DNA from: Candidatus Uhrbacteria bacterium
GTDB taxonomy: Bacteria; Patescibacteriota; Patescibacteriia; 2-12-FULL-60-25
Direction of reading: 5' to 3'
DNA length: 18,840 nt
Assembly: GCA_009691315.1 (NCBI GenBank)
Contig: SICT01000014.1
Span: 1-18,840 of the forward strand
Below are positions 1 to 8,224 of the stretch, one piece after another (the stretch's first letter is position 1; each line of letters begins with the position of its first letter). The notes beneath the pieces are model-generated. The model was not told the DNA's origin, did not search any database, and saw only the letters and a list, made by a program, of their open reading frames with translations. The translations under genes were made by a program, and so were the position numbers.

Positions 1-3000
1 AGTATGATTGGGATTGGGCGCCTTGGGTGTCTTCTCAAATCGATGTGCTGACCACGACACAAGGTGACAAGAAATCAGACCTGAATACGGCGACCACAAC
101 GGCGAAAAATAAGAATGGGAGTTCATTTATCTCAGCCCAGCTTAAAATCACGGCGGACAAGGTTTTCGTTTCATCTACCGTAGGGACGATTGTTGAATCT
201 GCGCAGAATGCCACGGTAAATTTATGTGAACGTCCTTGGCCAAGTCTTAAACTCGCGCCGTTTACTGATGCTGCGGGTTCGCCATCCTTGCAGGCGCTGG
301 CTCCAGATTTTAACAATGGATCCTATTACAATTTTTCCACCAGTTACTGTTTGGATGCCGGTTCAGCAACGACAACCGTTGATGATCTGCCCCCGCTTAC
401 GATCCATGCGGTACCCCTGACTGGTTTTGATGTGAGTCGTGGCATTCAACGACAGTATTTATTTACCTATAAAGAAGATCGGTTAAAAGGTGATGCGATC
501 GGCATGCGGATTTTAAACAATCCACTCCATTTGTCGCCGCTTGCTTGGTATCGGGCCCAAGGATTTAAAGGTTCTCCGCAGGCCATCACGATTGATGGGT
601 ATCAGGCTCTGCAGGACGGGACAACCGTGTATGTGGCTGGGGCGAACGTCGACAATGCTGGGGCGGGAACGGTTACATCAACCATTTATATCTTGTCGCG
701 TAATCCTGATGCAAAACTTGAAACTACAACAATTTTTGAGCAGCTCGTAAAAAGCTTCGCGTTGAACGTGAACGTTCAAAAAGGATCGCAAAATGTTTGT
801 TTGTACGATCAGAATAAACAGGGTCATTCTGCGGGTGAATATTATTTACAGAGTGGCAAAGTGCTCGGTTGCACAGCTGATTGGGAGTGTGCGCGATTAG
901 ATACGGATTTGAAATGTGGAAGTTTTAAGGCCAAACTGGCGCGCGATACCAAACGTCTCGCGGATTTTCAATCGCTCAGCGGAATTTTGGACGATGCGCA
1001 TGATCGTGACGGAAAATATCCTTTGTTGTCGAGCGGATCTTTTTTGCAGACCTTGGCAACCAGCCGTTGGCCAAGCTGGCAGATCACGTTTGGCGCCGCG
1101 CTCACGGGACAAGTGCCACCGCAAGATCCAGTGAATCGTTTTCTGGGTTGTGGTTTTTGTGCGAGCGTCACGAGCACTGCGTGTATGGCAGATGCCGATT
1201 GTCCGGTCGGGGATAAATGCGCGGCAAATAAAGGTTTTGATCCGGCGACCTGCTGGAACAGTCAGAGCCGACGTTACCTCTGTCCTTCCTTGATTGATCC
1301 GGTGACCAAAACACAAACCCTGTCTCGTCTCTATCAATATCGTGCGGTAGATGGAGGCAATCGATATGAATTATCCATGGAGCTTGAAGGTCCGGCCTCA
1401 AGTCGTTACACCCCGCCGCTTGTCGCCGAAGTCAGACGTTGTTCTAACACCGGTATTTTATGTCAGAACCATGATCCAAAATTGGCGGCAGATCCGGAGT
1501 GCAATGAGTCACCGGATGGAAAAAAGATTTTATCGACCGGAACGTGCAACGGAACCGGTGGGAGTTGGGTGTACCAAAATTTTTGTACCGGATCAGAATA
1601 TGGCATTGATGATGTGTGTGGCAACGGTGTACGCGGCATTAGTGAAAAATGTGAAATAGGGGAAACGCGTCCGACGATCTGTACAACCAAAGATGGTAAG
1701 GAGGGAACGAAGCTTCAGGTGTGTGGTGATTGTAAAGGATTCCTTGATGGCAAGAACACACAGTGTGTAGTTAATAGTTCCTGTGGAAACGGACGAATCG
1801 ATCGCTATCGTTGTTATCAGGGACCTAATCAGGATCCTGGGGTGAAATACGGGCAAAGCTGTTCAACCCCGAACGATCAGGTGGAATGCAAAGATCCGGG
1901 TGATCCTCAGGGAACCACTATGACGTGTGAAAGTGTTGATAAACATGTAGGGGTAGAAGAGGTGTGTGATGAGGGTGGATTAAATGGTACATACGGTCAT
2001 TGTCGTCGTGATTGTGGAGGGATGGGTGCAACGTGTGGTGATGGGCAGTTAAGTTTGGGAGAAAAGTGTGATAACGGTCAGCCGACTGGTGATTTTAATA
2101 ATCTTGGGAATGGAGACTACGCTTGTAAGAACGATGATGGCATGTGTCATGTGGATCAATCTTGTAGCGTGGATTGTCGCGGACCCGGTCCGTATTGTGG
2201 TGATAGCATTGCCCTCTCTCCAGAGGATTGTGATACGCAAACACAGGATACGAGCAAACCTATTTGTCAGGGAGGGGATCGAGCGGAAGAACCTTGTGAT
2301 CTTGCTGTGAAGGATAGCTGTCCGGGTGGCGTGTGTGGCAATGCCGGTGCCCAGTATACGGCATGTACTCCAGCCAAGTTATGCTCCAATGATAAAAATA
2401 AATCTTGCAATACAGATTCTGAATGTGCACAGTGTCAGGCCAGTCGTTGTACTAATGATGCGAATAAAGTTTGTCAGAAAGATTCTGATTGTGCCCAATG
2501 TATTCAATATGCCACACACCGGACTCGTACGTGTTTGGCCCCAGGCAATAAATTTCAATGCAAATGGGCTGTGCCAGGAACGGCCAATTGGAGTGCGTGT
2601 TTACCCGTAGGTTTCTGTGGTGATTCTAAAGTTGACGCGGGAGAAGAGTGCGATCTGGGACAGGATAAAAATGGTGGACAATCTACCTGCACCACGCTGT
2701 GTAAAAAGAATGCGTGTGGCGATGGATTGTTAAATGATAAAGGTCATGGCGGAACAGAAGAGTGTGATTACGGCTCGGCCAAAAATACTGGTCAATGTTT
2801 GAAGCCAGCAGACTATGGATCAACCTGTATTGGCTGTTCTCCAACCTGCCGCGTGGTCGCCGCATCCGGTGGATATTGTGGAGATAATAAAAAGAACGGG
2901 CCAGAGCAATGTGATGCGGGACAAGGTTCTTCCATCTGCCAAGGCGGACAAGATGGTGGCAAGCCATGTGATGTGAATGACAAAAATGCCTGTCAGGGTG

Positions 3001-4529
3001 GTGTTTGTCATGCCATTAGCTGTCAGGAATTGGGATATGACTACGCTTCACAATTAACGTGTGGAGAGACCTATCCATTTTATTGTGTTGGGGGGAGTGG
3101 GGAGCTACTCGAAGTTTATGTGAATAGCATCCCTGTAAATACTATAAAAGAATACACTTGCGGTAAGAGCCATGATCCGTTGTATAACGAAGCTGGCGCC
3201 CTAGATAATCCTCAATACGATTGGGTTGTTTCACTAACGACCGTTTGTGAAAAGAAAGGCGGCAAGCTTGTTAAAGGCCATCAAAAAAATGTTCTTCTGT
3301 CATCCAAGCAATATTGCGCCTGTGATAAAGACAAGATCGATCCTAAACAGCCGGATGTTCTTTCCTGTACGCAACAGTGTGGTCTGACCGGATGTACGCG
3401 CTGTCAGGATGATCCGGGGAATGGCACGATTAGTGGACAGGTATTTGATGCGGTTTATTCAAATCAACCTGTGCCTGGCGCGCGTGTGACGTTGTATTTA
3501 CGTGGGATCAAGATCAAGGAAACATTTACGAGTGACAAAGGTTCTTTTACGCTCGATGCCTTAAACACGCGTCCCGAATGTGCCACATATCGTATTATCG
3601 TTGATTCATATAAAGATAATTTATGCACGGGCGCGGCCCCAAAGGGTAAGACCAGACCGGCCGGCTGTCCTCCATGGGCAGCTCAATTCTCGATTGATGA
3701 AGGTCAATATGGAGGCTATTGGCCTTTTGAATCTTCCACCTTTGATCCAAAGAATTTTTGGAAGGATGGGTTAAAAAGTGATGCAGGCAAGATTACCTTG
3801 GTTCCGCGCGTGGCACCGGATGAAACCCTGATCGTTTATACATGGACGGGGAAATGGGATCCGAATCGACCCATTGATATGCAGTTACTCGTGCCACCAG
3901 GTCTCACGATGCAATTTTGTGACTCCGATGGCACAGCTCAAGATGGTTGCGTTCAGCCTCCTGCAGAATGTGGCAAAAACGATTCTGCTAGCTGTATTGG
4001 ATCAAAACGCGTGCGTACACTGGCCGCGCAGAAGCCTGAGAATCCTATTAAGATTCCTGTTGAGAAACCTTTTCGCAATTTAAACAGGTTTGATGGAGAT
4101 ATGAGAAAGGCCTATTCACCAGACAAACTCCCTTTTGGGGTGCTTCACTGTTTTGATTCCAGTGGGGACGAAGTTCCTGATTGTATCAGTCGTGATATTA
4201 CCGTTCAGACATTTCGTTACAAACTGACCCCATGGGCTTTGACAGGCAATTATAGTTTGGCTTTTTATGATCCGTTGAATGTGAGTCCGACGGCAGCCTA
4301 CCTTGCATCCAAGAATAGTACCGTGCGTGTTGTTACGGCCGATCAGTATTATGAGATTAAATCTCCTTCCAAGATTGTAGATTGCGACAAAAATTGGCTT
4401 GTTTTTCAACAATCCGCTGGTACGCGTAAGATAACCGTACAAAATAAACTAGGGTGTGATGGGGCTATTTTTCCTGGCGAAACAAGAGGAATTACAGAGA
4501 TTTATTATTTTCCATATCAGTTGTTCTAG
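1..4529 (+). CDS. Giant Cys-rich extracellular protein with pilin-like, DUF4215-like and CarboxypepD_reg-like domains (5' end outside window)
   Basis: The reading frame is open from base 3, before the first possible start (GTG at 27), so the true start and any signal peptide lie upstream; about 1508 residues are visible. An N-terminal beta-rich part ends near base 780. Bases 924-1392 look like a type IV pilin/pseudopilin globular domain without its N-terminal helix: RDTKRLADF, then DGKYP, a DPVN segment and YELSMELEG. Bases 1614-2960 carry repeated Cys motifs of the CGDG...EECD kind (DUF4215/Myxococcus-type disulfide repeats), with clear copies near 1617, 2034, 2196, 2616, 2718 and 2877. Around 3418-3560 a GxVxD...PVPGARV segment and SDKGSFTLDAL resemble a carboxypeptidase-regulatory beta-sandwich. 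The C-terminal 300 residues are beta-rich and unrecognised. The dozens of Cys imply disulfides and an extracytoplasmic location. The role is probably cell-surface adhesion or structure. Stop TAG at 4527; the next gene follows 8 bp later. Confidence 0.85.
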   Translation, partial: YDWDWAPWVSSQIDVLTTTQGDKKSDLNTATTTAKNKNGSSFISAQLKITADKVFVSSTVGTIVESAQNATVNLCERPWPSLKLAPFTDAAGSPSLQALAPDFNNGSYYNFSTSYCLDAGSATTTVDDLPPLTIHAVPLTGFDVSRGIQRQYLFTYKEDRLKGDAIGMRILNNPLHLSPLAWYRAQGFKGSPQAITIDGYQALQDGTTVYVAGANVDNAGAGTVTSTIYILSRNPDAKLETTTIFEQLVKSFALNVNVQKGSQNVCLYDQNKQGHSAGEYYLQSGKVLGCTADWECARLDTDLKCGSFKAKLARDTKRLADFQSLSGILDDAHDRDGKYPLLSSGSFLQTLATSRWPSWQITFGAALTGQVPPQDPVNRFLGCGFCASVTSTACMADADCPVGDKCAANKGFDPATCWNSQSRRYLCPSLIDPVTKTQTLSRLYQYRAVDGGNRYELSMELEGPASSRYTPPLVAEVRRCSNTGILCQNHDPKLAADPECNESPDGKKILSTGTCNGTGGSWVYQNFCTGSEYGIDDVCGNGVRGISEKCEIGETRPTICTTKDGKEGTKLQVCGDCKGFLDGKNTQCVVNSSCGNGRIDRYRCYQGPNQDPGVKYGQSCSTPNDQVECKDPGDPQGTTMTCESVDKHVGVEEVCDEGGLNGTYGHCRRDCGGMGATCGDGQLSLGEKCDNGQPTGDFNNLGNGDYACKNDDGMCHVDQSCSVDCRGPGPYCGDSIALSPEDCDTQTQDTSKPICQGGDRAEEPCDLAVKDSCPGGVCGNAGAQYTACTPAKLCSNDKNKSCNTDSECAQCQASRCTNDANKVCQKDSDCAQCIQYATHRTRTCLAPGNKFQCKWAVPGTANWSACLPVGFCGDSKVDAGEECDLGQDKNGGQSTCTTLCKKNACGDGLLNDKGHGGTEECDYGSAKNTGQCLKPADYGSTCIGCSPTCRVVAASGGYCGDNKKNGPEQCDAGQGSSICQGGQDGGKPCDVNDKNACQGGVCHAISCQELGYDYASQLTCGETYPFYCVGGSGELLEVYVNSIPVNTIKEYTCGKSHDPLYNEAGALDNPQYDWVVSLTTVCEKKGGKLVKGHQKNVLLSSKQYCACDKDKIDPKQPDVLSCTQQCGLTGCTRCQDDPGNGTISGQVFDAVYSNQPVPGARVTLYLRGIKIKETFTSDKGSFTLDALNTRPECATYRIIVDSYKDNLCTGAAPKGKTRPAGCPPWAAQFSIDEGQYGGYWPFESSTFDPKNFWKDGLKSDAGKITLVPRVAPDETLIVYTWTGKWDPNRPIDMQLLVPPGLTMQFCDSDGTAQDGCVQPPAECGKNDSASCIGSKRVRTLAAQKPENPIKIPVEKPFRNLNRFDGDMRKAYSPDKLPFGVLHCFDSSGDEVPDCISRDITVQTFRYKLTPWALTGNYSLAFYDPLNVSPTAAYLASKNSTVRVVTADQYYEIKSPSKIVDCDKNWLVFQQSAGTRKITVQNKLGCDGAIFPGETRGITEIYYFPYQLF

Positions 4530-4537
4530 TTTCTTCT

Positions 4538-5254
4538 ATGTCTTCTCGTCGCACAAAAACGCTTCTAGTGGTCTGCATCGCGGGCGGAATTCTATTGATA
4601 GGCGGAATGATTTTTTGGCTTCGTCAAAGGTCAGGGGATGTCGTTCCGCCGCTGAAGGCTGGGCTGTCAACTGATACGGATTTTGCAAAAAAAGTTCAAG
4701 CAGAAGAAACGCGTCTCGTCACGATTCGGGATACGGATGGTGACGGATTGATGGATAGTATGGAAAAAAGAATGGGCACAGATCAAAATAATCCTGATAC
4801 GGATGGTGATGGATTTATTGATGGTGAAGAGGTCTACCTTTTTAAGACAGATCCACTCAAAAAAAATACAAAAAACGACATGTTGGAAAGGACTGCCTAT
4901 CTTTCCGCTCTGCCTCCGCTCGAGCGGTTGTCCGCCGGTTATCGCGCGCCTGTTGTTCCGCCTTCATCTGAACCTGTTGCGGCGACGAGTACGGCTCCGC
5001 TCTCGACATCTGGTTCCCTTGATCCCGATCAAGACGGTCTGACGAACGATCAAGAACTCCAGCTCGGCACAGATGCGCAAAAAGCTGACACAGATGGCGA
5101 TGGATTGTCTGATGGGGATGAAATAGTGAAGTATGGAACCAATCCAATCAATCCAGATAGTGATGGGGATACTTATCCTGATGGCAGTGAAGTTCAAAAG
5201 GAGTATAATCCTCTAGGAACAGGCAAATGCCCTAAGGCAAACTGTCTAAAATAA
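4538..5254 (+). CDS. Single-pass membrane protein with two blocks of TSP3 calcium-binding repeats
   Basis: A 238-residue protein. A short basic N-terminus (MSSRRTK) is followed by a membrane segment at about residues 8-29, so the rest should lie outside the membrane. Two blocks of thrombospondin type 3 motifs follow, at about residues 64-98 and 158-231. They have the DxDxDGxxD calcium-ligand pattern (DTDGDGLMD, DTDGDGFID, DPDQDGLTN, DTDGDGLSD, DSDGDTYPD) with GTD/GTNP spacers. A Pro/Ser/Thr-rich linker joins the blocks. The tail ends in GKCPKANC, shared with the next protein, which looks like a tandem paralogue. The gene starts 8 bp after the Cys-rich gene with no Shine-Dalgarno site; the ATG is preceded by TTTCTTCT. 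It is probably a calcium-stabilised surface spacer or adhesin, but the exact role is unknown. Confidence 0.88.
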   Translation: MSSRRTKTLLVVCIAGGILLIGGMIFWLRQRSGDVVPPLKAGLSTDTDFAKKVQAEETRLVTIRDTDGDGLMDSMEKRMGTDQNNPDTDGDGFIDGEEVYLFKTDPLKKNTKNDMLERTAYLSALPPLERLSAGYRAPVVPPSSEPVAATSTAPLSTSGSLDPDQDGLTNDQELQLGTDAQKADTDGDGLSDGDEIVKYGTNPINPDSDGDTYPDGSEVQKEYNPLGTGKCPKANCLK

Positions 5255-5263
5255 ATTTTTTCT

Positions 5264-6127
5264 ATGCCCACACCCCCCAACCTTCCGTTCGATCCAGCTG
5301 GAGCCACACCTGCGCCAGCAAGTCCGCCACCCATGCCTAAACCACCGGCTCCGCCAGTGCCTGTGCCTATGACAGTTAAGCCGCCTGCTCCATCTATGCC
5401 ACCGACTCCTGTAATCGTGTCTGCTCCTGCTCCAAAACCTCCGATGAAAGCTGAGCCAGAAGATATTTTTTCACAGTTAGATCATGGAGTTCCTGGTGCA
5501 CCGGCTAAGCCAGGTTCGTCTTTGCCACCTGTTTCGCATGGATCACGGGGAAAATTTATTGGTATCATTGTTTTGGTTTTAGTGCTTTTAGCCATTGCCG
5601 CGGGTGTGTTTTGGTATCTCGCCATCTATCGTCCGGCAAAGATGGCTGGATCTGTTCCGGCGCCTGTGACAGAAACGCTTCCTGTCGCTCCTATTGTCTT
5701 GCCGACCCTGCCAGTTCCAGAGTCAACGCCTCAAGTTCCAGAAACATCCCCAGTGTTTGTAACCCCGGCTCCTGTCACGACAACGCCTGACGGAGCAAAT
5801 CTTCCTCCACCCACACCGATCACGGGTGAAGCGCCAGTCACGCCCCCAGAGGGATCGGTTGCAACGTCTACTCCAGCTCCTGCGCCTAAAGTTGATACGG
5901 ACAAAGATGGGCTAGATGACGCGCGTGAATTGGAGTTGGGAACAGATCCGAACAAAGCCGATACGGACAGTGATGGGGCGACCGATGGGGATGAAGTTTT
6001 GAAATACGGGACCAATCCATTGAACAAAGATACAGATGGGGACAGTTATACGGATGGATCAGAAGTCCAAAAAGGATACAATCCGCGCGGTCTTGGCAAA
6101 TGTGCCAAAGTAGATTGTTCGTTGTAA
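5264..6127 (+). CDS. Membrane protein with Pro-rich cytoplasmic N-terminus and C-terminal TSP3 repeats
   Basis: A 287-residue protein. Residues 1-90 are very rich in Pro and Ala and have no signal peptide. A single hydrophobic helix lies at about residues 99-124 (GIIVLVLVLLAIAAGVFWYL) with a basic K before it, which favours N-in/C-out topology. After a Pro/Thr/Val-rich stalk, the last 80 residues form a TSP3 block (DTDKDGLDD, DTDSDGATD, DTDGDSYTD). This block is closely similar to the end of the preceding protein, including the GKCAKVDC tail. Differences in the N-terminal half suggest the paralogues diverged by swapping the anchor while keeping the calcium-binding end. The gap to the previous gene is 9 bp and no Shine-Dalgarno is visible; the start is preceded by TTTTTTCT. 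Function unknown; probably a cell-envelope protein. Confidence 0.87.
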   Translation: MPTPPNLPFDPAGATPAPASPPPMPKPPAPPVPVPMTVKPPAPSMPPTPVIVSAPAPKPPMKAEPEDIFSQLDHGVPGAPAKPGSSLPPVSHGSRGKFIGIIVLVLVLLAIAAGVFWYLAIYRPAKMAGSVPAPVTETLPVAPIVLPTLPVPESTPQVPETSPVFVTPAPVTTTPDGANLPPPTPITGEAPVTPPEGSVATSTPAPAPKVDTDKDGLDDARELELGTDPNKADTDSDGATDGDEVLKYGTNPLNKDTDGDSYTDGSEVQKGYNPRGLGKCAKVDCSL

Positions 6128-6129
6128 TC

Positions 6130-7443
6130 ATGTCACCCCCAACTCCCAACCCTCAACCACTGACGCCTGTTTCGAACGAACCGGAGATTATTGTCATTCC
6201 AGAAAAATTTTATGGCATGGCGCTTAAACTTAATGCGCCACCTCAAGTGCAAAAGGAGACTCCACCCCCTCCACCACCCCCTCCGCCTAAACCACTTCCT
6301 CCATCTCTGCCCGCTTCGGCTATCCTGACAGCTCCTCGTCATCCGATTTGGCCGGTTATTCTGTTCGTCATTGGATTGATTGTGCTCGTTGGAGGTTTGT
6401 TTACCTATTTCAATCGTGGATTATTGTTTGGTCAAAAACCTGTTTCACCACCCGTTGTGACGGCCCCGATCGTTGTCAGCCCATCAGCCGCGACAAACTT
6501 ATCTGCCACAACTTCCGGAGGAACAGTGACATTAAATTGGGTGGACACGGCGACCACGGAAACGGGTTATCGTATTGAGCGTGGCGAAACTCAAGGCATC
6601 TTCACTCCACTTACCTCACTCCCTCAAAATAGCAGTGCCTTTTTAGACGTCTCAGTGAGTGGGGGTAAGAATTATCAATATCGGGTAATTGCCGTGAATG
6701 ACGGGGGAGAGTCGGCTCCATCCAATGAAGCAGATGTTCAGACGCCGCTCGCCGCACCTACAGCGCCTGCGCTTCTGACCCTTCCTCCCAGCGCCCTTGA
6801 TTCTGACTCTGATGGACTCACGGATATTGAAGAGCCTTTGTATGGAACAGACATTCACAATCCTGATGCGGATAAGGATGGATTTTTAGATGGGAATGAA
6901 GTGTTCAATCTGTATAATCCAGCGGCTCAAGCACCGGTGCGTCTTTTAGATTCTGGCATTGTGAAGAATCTTTCTGCAAGCGCTGGATGGTCTTTGTATA
7001 TTCCTGCCAAATTAAACGGTATTTTGGATGTCCCCGATGGCACACGCGCCACCATTGCAACTGGTCATGGCGAAACATTTGTGATTACCCTAGAGGACAA
7101 CGTCAACCACCTTCCTCTTCTTGATTGGTATTTGGGAAAAAATCCTGGCATTGTTTCTTCAGCCGTCCGTTCTTTCACGACCAAAGGAGGGTTGGAGGGG
7201 GTTTTTAGTGTCGATCGTCTGGATGCGTACTTCGCTTGGGGTGGAAAGATCTTCTCCTTGCGCTATCTCTTGAATGACCAACCATTCATCAATTTTCGTA
7301 CGACTTTTGAAATGATGCTCAATTCGCTCAGACTCCCTGGTGCGCCTGTGATTTCTTGTGCGCAGATTGGGGGCCCTGGCAGTTTGACCGGAATCAATGC
7401 CTCATCAACTTCGCCTGAGGTCGCTACTTCCAGCCGACCATGA
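6130..7443 (+). CDS. Membrane protein with poly-Pro N-terminus, fibronectin type III domain and TSP3 repeat
   Basis: The frame is open from 6100, but the ATG at 6130 is preferred because it follows the previous stop by 2 bp, giving 437 residues. The order is: an N-terminal motif IIVIPEKFYGMAL, a run of about ten prolines (bases about 6262-6290), a membrane helix (about bases 6346-6408), and a fibronectin type III domain (bases about 6481-6750: NLSATTSGGTVTLNW, TGYRIERG, YQYRVIAVNDGGES). One TSP3 pair follows (DSDSDGLTD, DADKDGFLD, bases 6799-6900), then a roughly 140-residue alpha/beta C-terminal domain I do not recognise (AYFAWGGKIFSLRY, FEMMLNSLRLPG). The protein is probably N-in with extracellular FN3/TSP3. 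Its TGA overlaps the ybeY ATG (ATGA), coupling it to the housekeeping genes downstream. Confidence 0.87.
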   Translation: MSPPTPNPQPLTPVSNEPEIIVIPEKFYGMALKLNAPPQVQKETPPPPPPPPPKPLPPSLPASAILTAPRHPIWPVILFVIGLIVLVGGLFTYFNRGLLFGQKPVSPPVVTAPIVVSPSAATNLSATTSGGTVTLNWVDTATTETGYRIERGETQGIFTPLTSLPQNSSAFLDVSVSGGKNYQYRVIAVNDGGESAPSNEADVQTPLAAPTAPALLTLPPSALDSDSDGLTDIEEPLYGTDIHNPDADKDGFLDGNEVFNLYNPAAQAPVRLLDSGIVKNLSASAGWSLYIPAKLNGILDVPDGTRATIATGHGETFVITLEDNVNHLPLLDWYLGKNPGIVSSAVRSFTTKGGLEGVFSVDRLDAYFAWGGKIFSLRYLLNDQPFINFRTTFEMMLNSLRLPGAPVISCAQIGGPGSLTGINASSTSPEVATSSRP

Positions 7444-7850
7444 TCGAATTTGATTTGGCCTCAGCCCTTCCCCGAGCCTTACGATTATCAGATATGAAAA
7501 ATCTGGGAAACGATCTCGCAAAACGATTAAAGATGCGCCAATCACGTTCTGTTGGCGTGCGTTTTGTTTCCGCGCGAGACATGCAAACGTTGAATCGGCG
7601 TTATCGAGGCAAGAATCGTCCGACAGATGTTTTGTCATTTGCGATTCCTGACCAATCATCTTTGGGAGATCTAGCGATTTGTTCGAGCTATGCCCGGAAG
7701 AATAATAAAAATCTGCGCGGAGAATTAATCCGTTTGCTGGCTCACGGTGTTTTGCATTTGGCTGGGTTTGATCATGCCACCGCGCGAACCGAGGCACGTA
7801 TGTTTCGTTTGCAAGAACGCTGCATATCAACTGTTCTTTCCTCCACATGA
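7440..7850 (+). CDS. ybeY: Endoribonuclease YbeY (16S rRNA 3'-end maturation)
   Basis: A 136-residue protein with the family's zinc-binding signature HGVLHLAGFDH (His102, His106, His112 as ligands) and the upstream conserved segment NRRYRGKNRPTDVLSF. YbeY is a metal-dependent single-strand endoribonuclease needed for 16S rRNA 3' maturation and 70S quality control in the cytoplasm. The length is slightly short but normal for compact genomes. The start overlaps the stop of the TSP3/FN3 gene by ATGA and the stop overlaps dgkA by ATGA. ybeY-dgkA is a pairing found widely in bacteria, which supports both calls. Confidence 0.96.
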   Translation: MIEFDLASALPRALRLSDMKNLGNDLAKRLKMRQSRSVGVRFVSARDMQTLNRRYRGKNRPTDVLSFAIPDQSSLGDLAICSSYARKNNKNLRGELIRLLAHGVLHLAGFDHATARTEARMFRLQERCISTVLSST

Positions 7851-8224
7851 AATCACCTTCTTTTTTCCGTCGTCTCAGATATGCGGCTCGAGGCCTCTCT
7901 CTCGCCTTTCAAAGTGAGCAAAGTTTTCGTTTGCAATCTTTAGCGGCCGTTTTCGTGATTGTTGCCGCGCTCATCTTCCCACTTTCCATCCTCGAACGAT
8001 TAATTCTATTGGTTGTCGTCATGTCAGTTTTAGTGCTAGAATTACTAAATAGCTGTGTAGAACGAGTGGCTGATTTGATGAAACCACGTCTGGATGAATA
8101 TGTAAGAGAGGTAAAGGACGTGATGGCCGGAGCTGTTTTGCTCGCTTCACTTTTCAGTCTTCTGATTGCTCTTCTTATTTTCGGTCCATATCTTCTAGCC
8201 CTTGTCCACACCTATTTTCTATGA
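7847..8224 (+). CDS. dgkA: Diacylglycerol/undecaprenol kinase, DgkA family
   Basis: A 125-residue integral membrane protein with the prokaryotic DAGK fold. It has an amphipathic N-terminal helix with RYAARGLSLAFQSEQSFR, then three hydrophobic helices (about residues 32-46, 50-67 and 97-120). Catalytic/ATP-site residues of the family are visible: Glu24, and the Glu65-x-x-Asn68-x-x-x-Glu72 signature followed by Asp76 (ELLNSCVERVAD). KDVMAGAVLLASL begins the last helix. Enzymes of this type phosphorylate diacylglycerol or, in Gram-positive-like lineages, undecaprenol, recycling the carrier for peptidoglycan synthesis. Sequence alone does not settle the substrate; placement directly before ftsA fits an envelope role. 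Joined to both neighbours by ATGA overlaps. Confidence 0.93.
   Translation: MKSPSFFRRLRYAARGLSLAFQSEQSFRLQSLAAVFVIVAALIFPLSILERLILLVVVMSVLVLELLNSCVERVADLMKPRLDEYVREVKDVMAGAVLLASLFSLLIALLIFGPYLLALVHTYFL

Noticed and set aside
897..1337. 146-codon minus-strand frame inside the Cys-rich gene
   Set aside because: Shadow frame opposite a clearly coding region with a Cys-patterned product; no start signal.
7405..7848. 147-codon minus-strand frame opposite ybeY
   Set aside because: Fully antisense to ybeY, whose zinc signature is intact.
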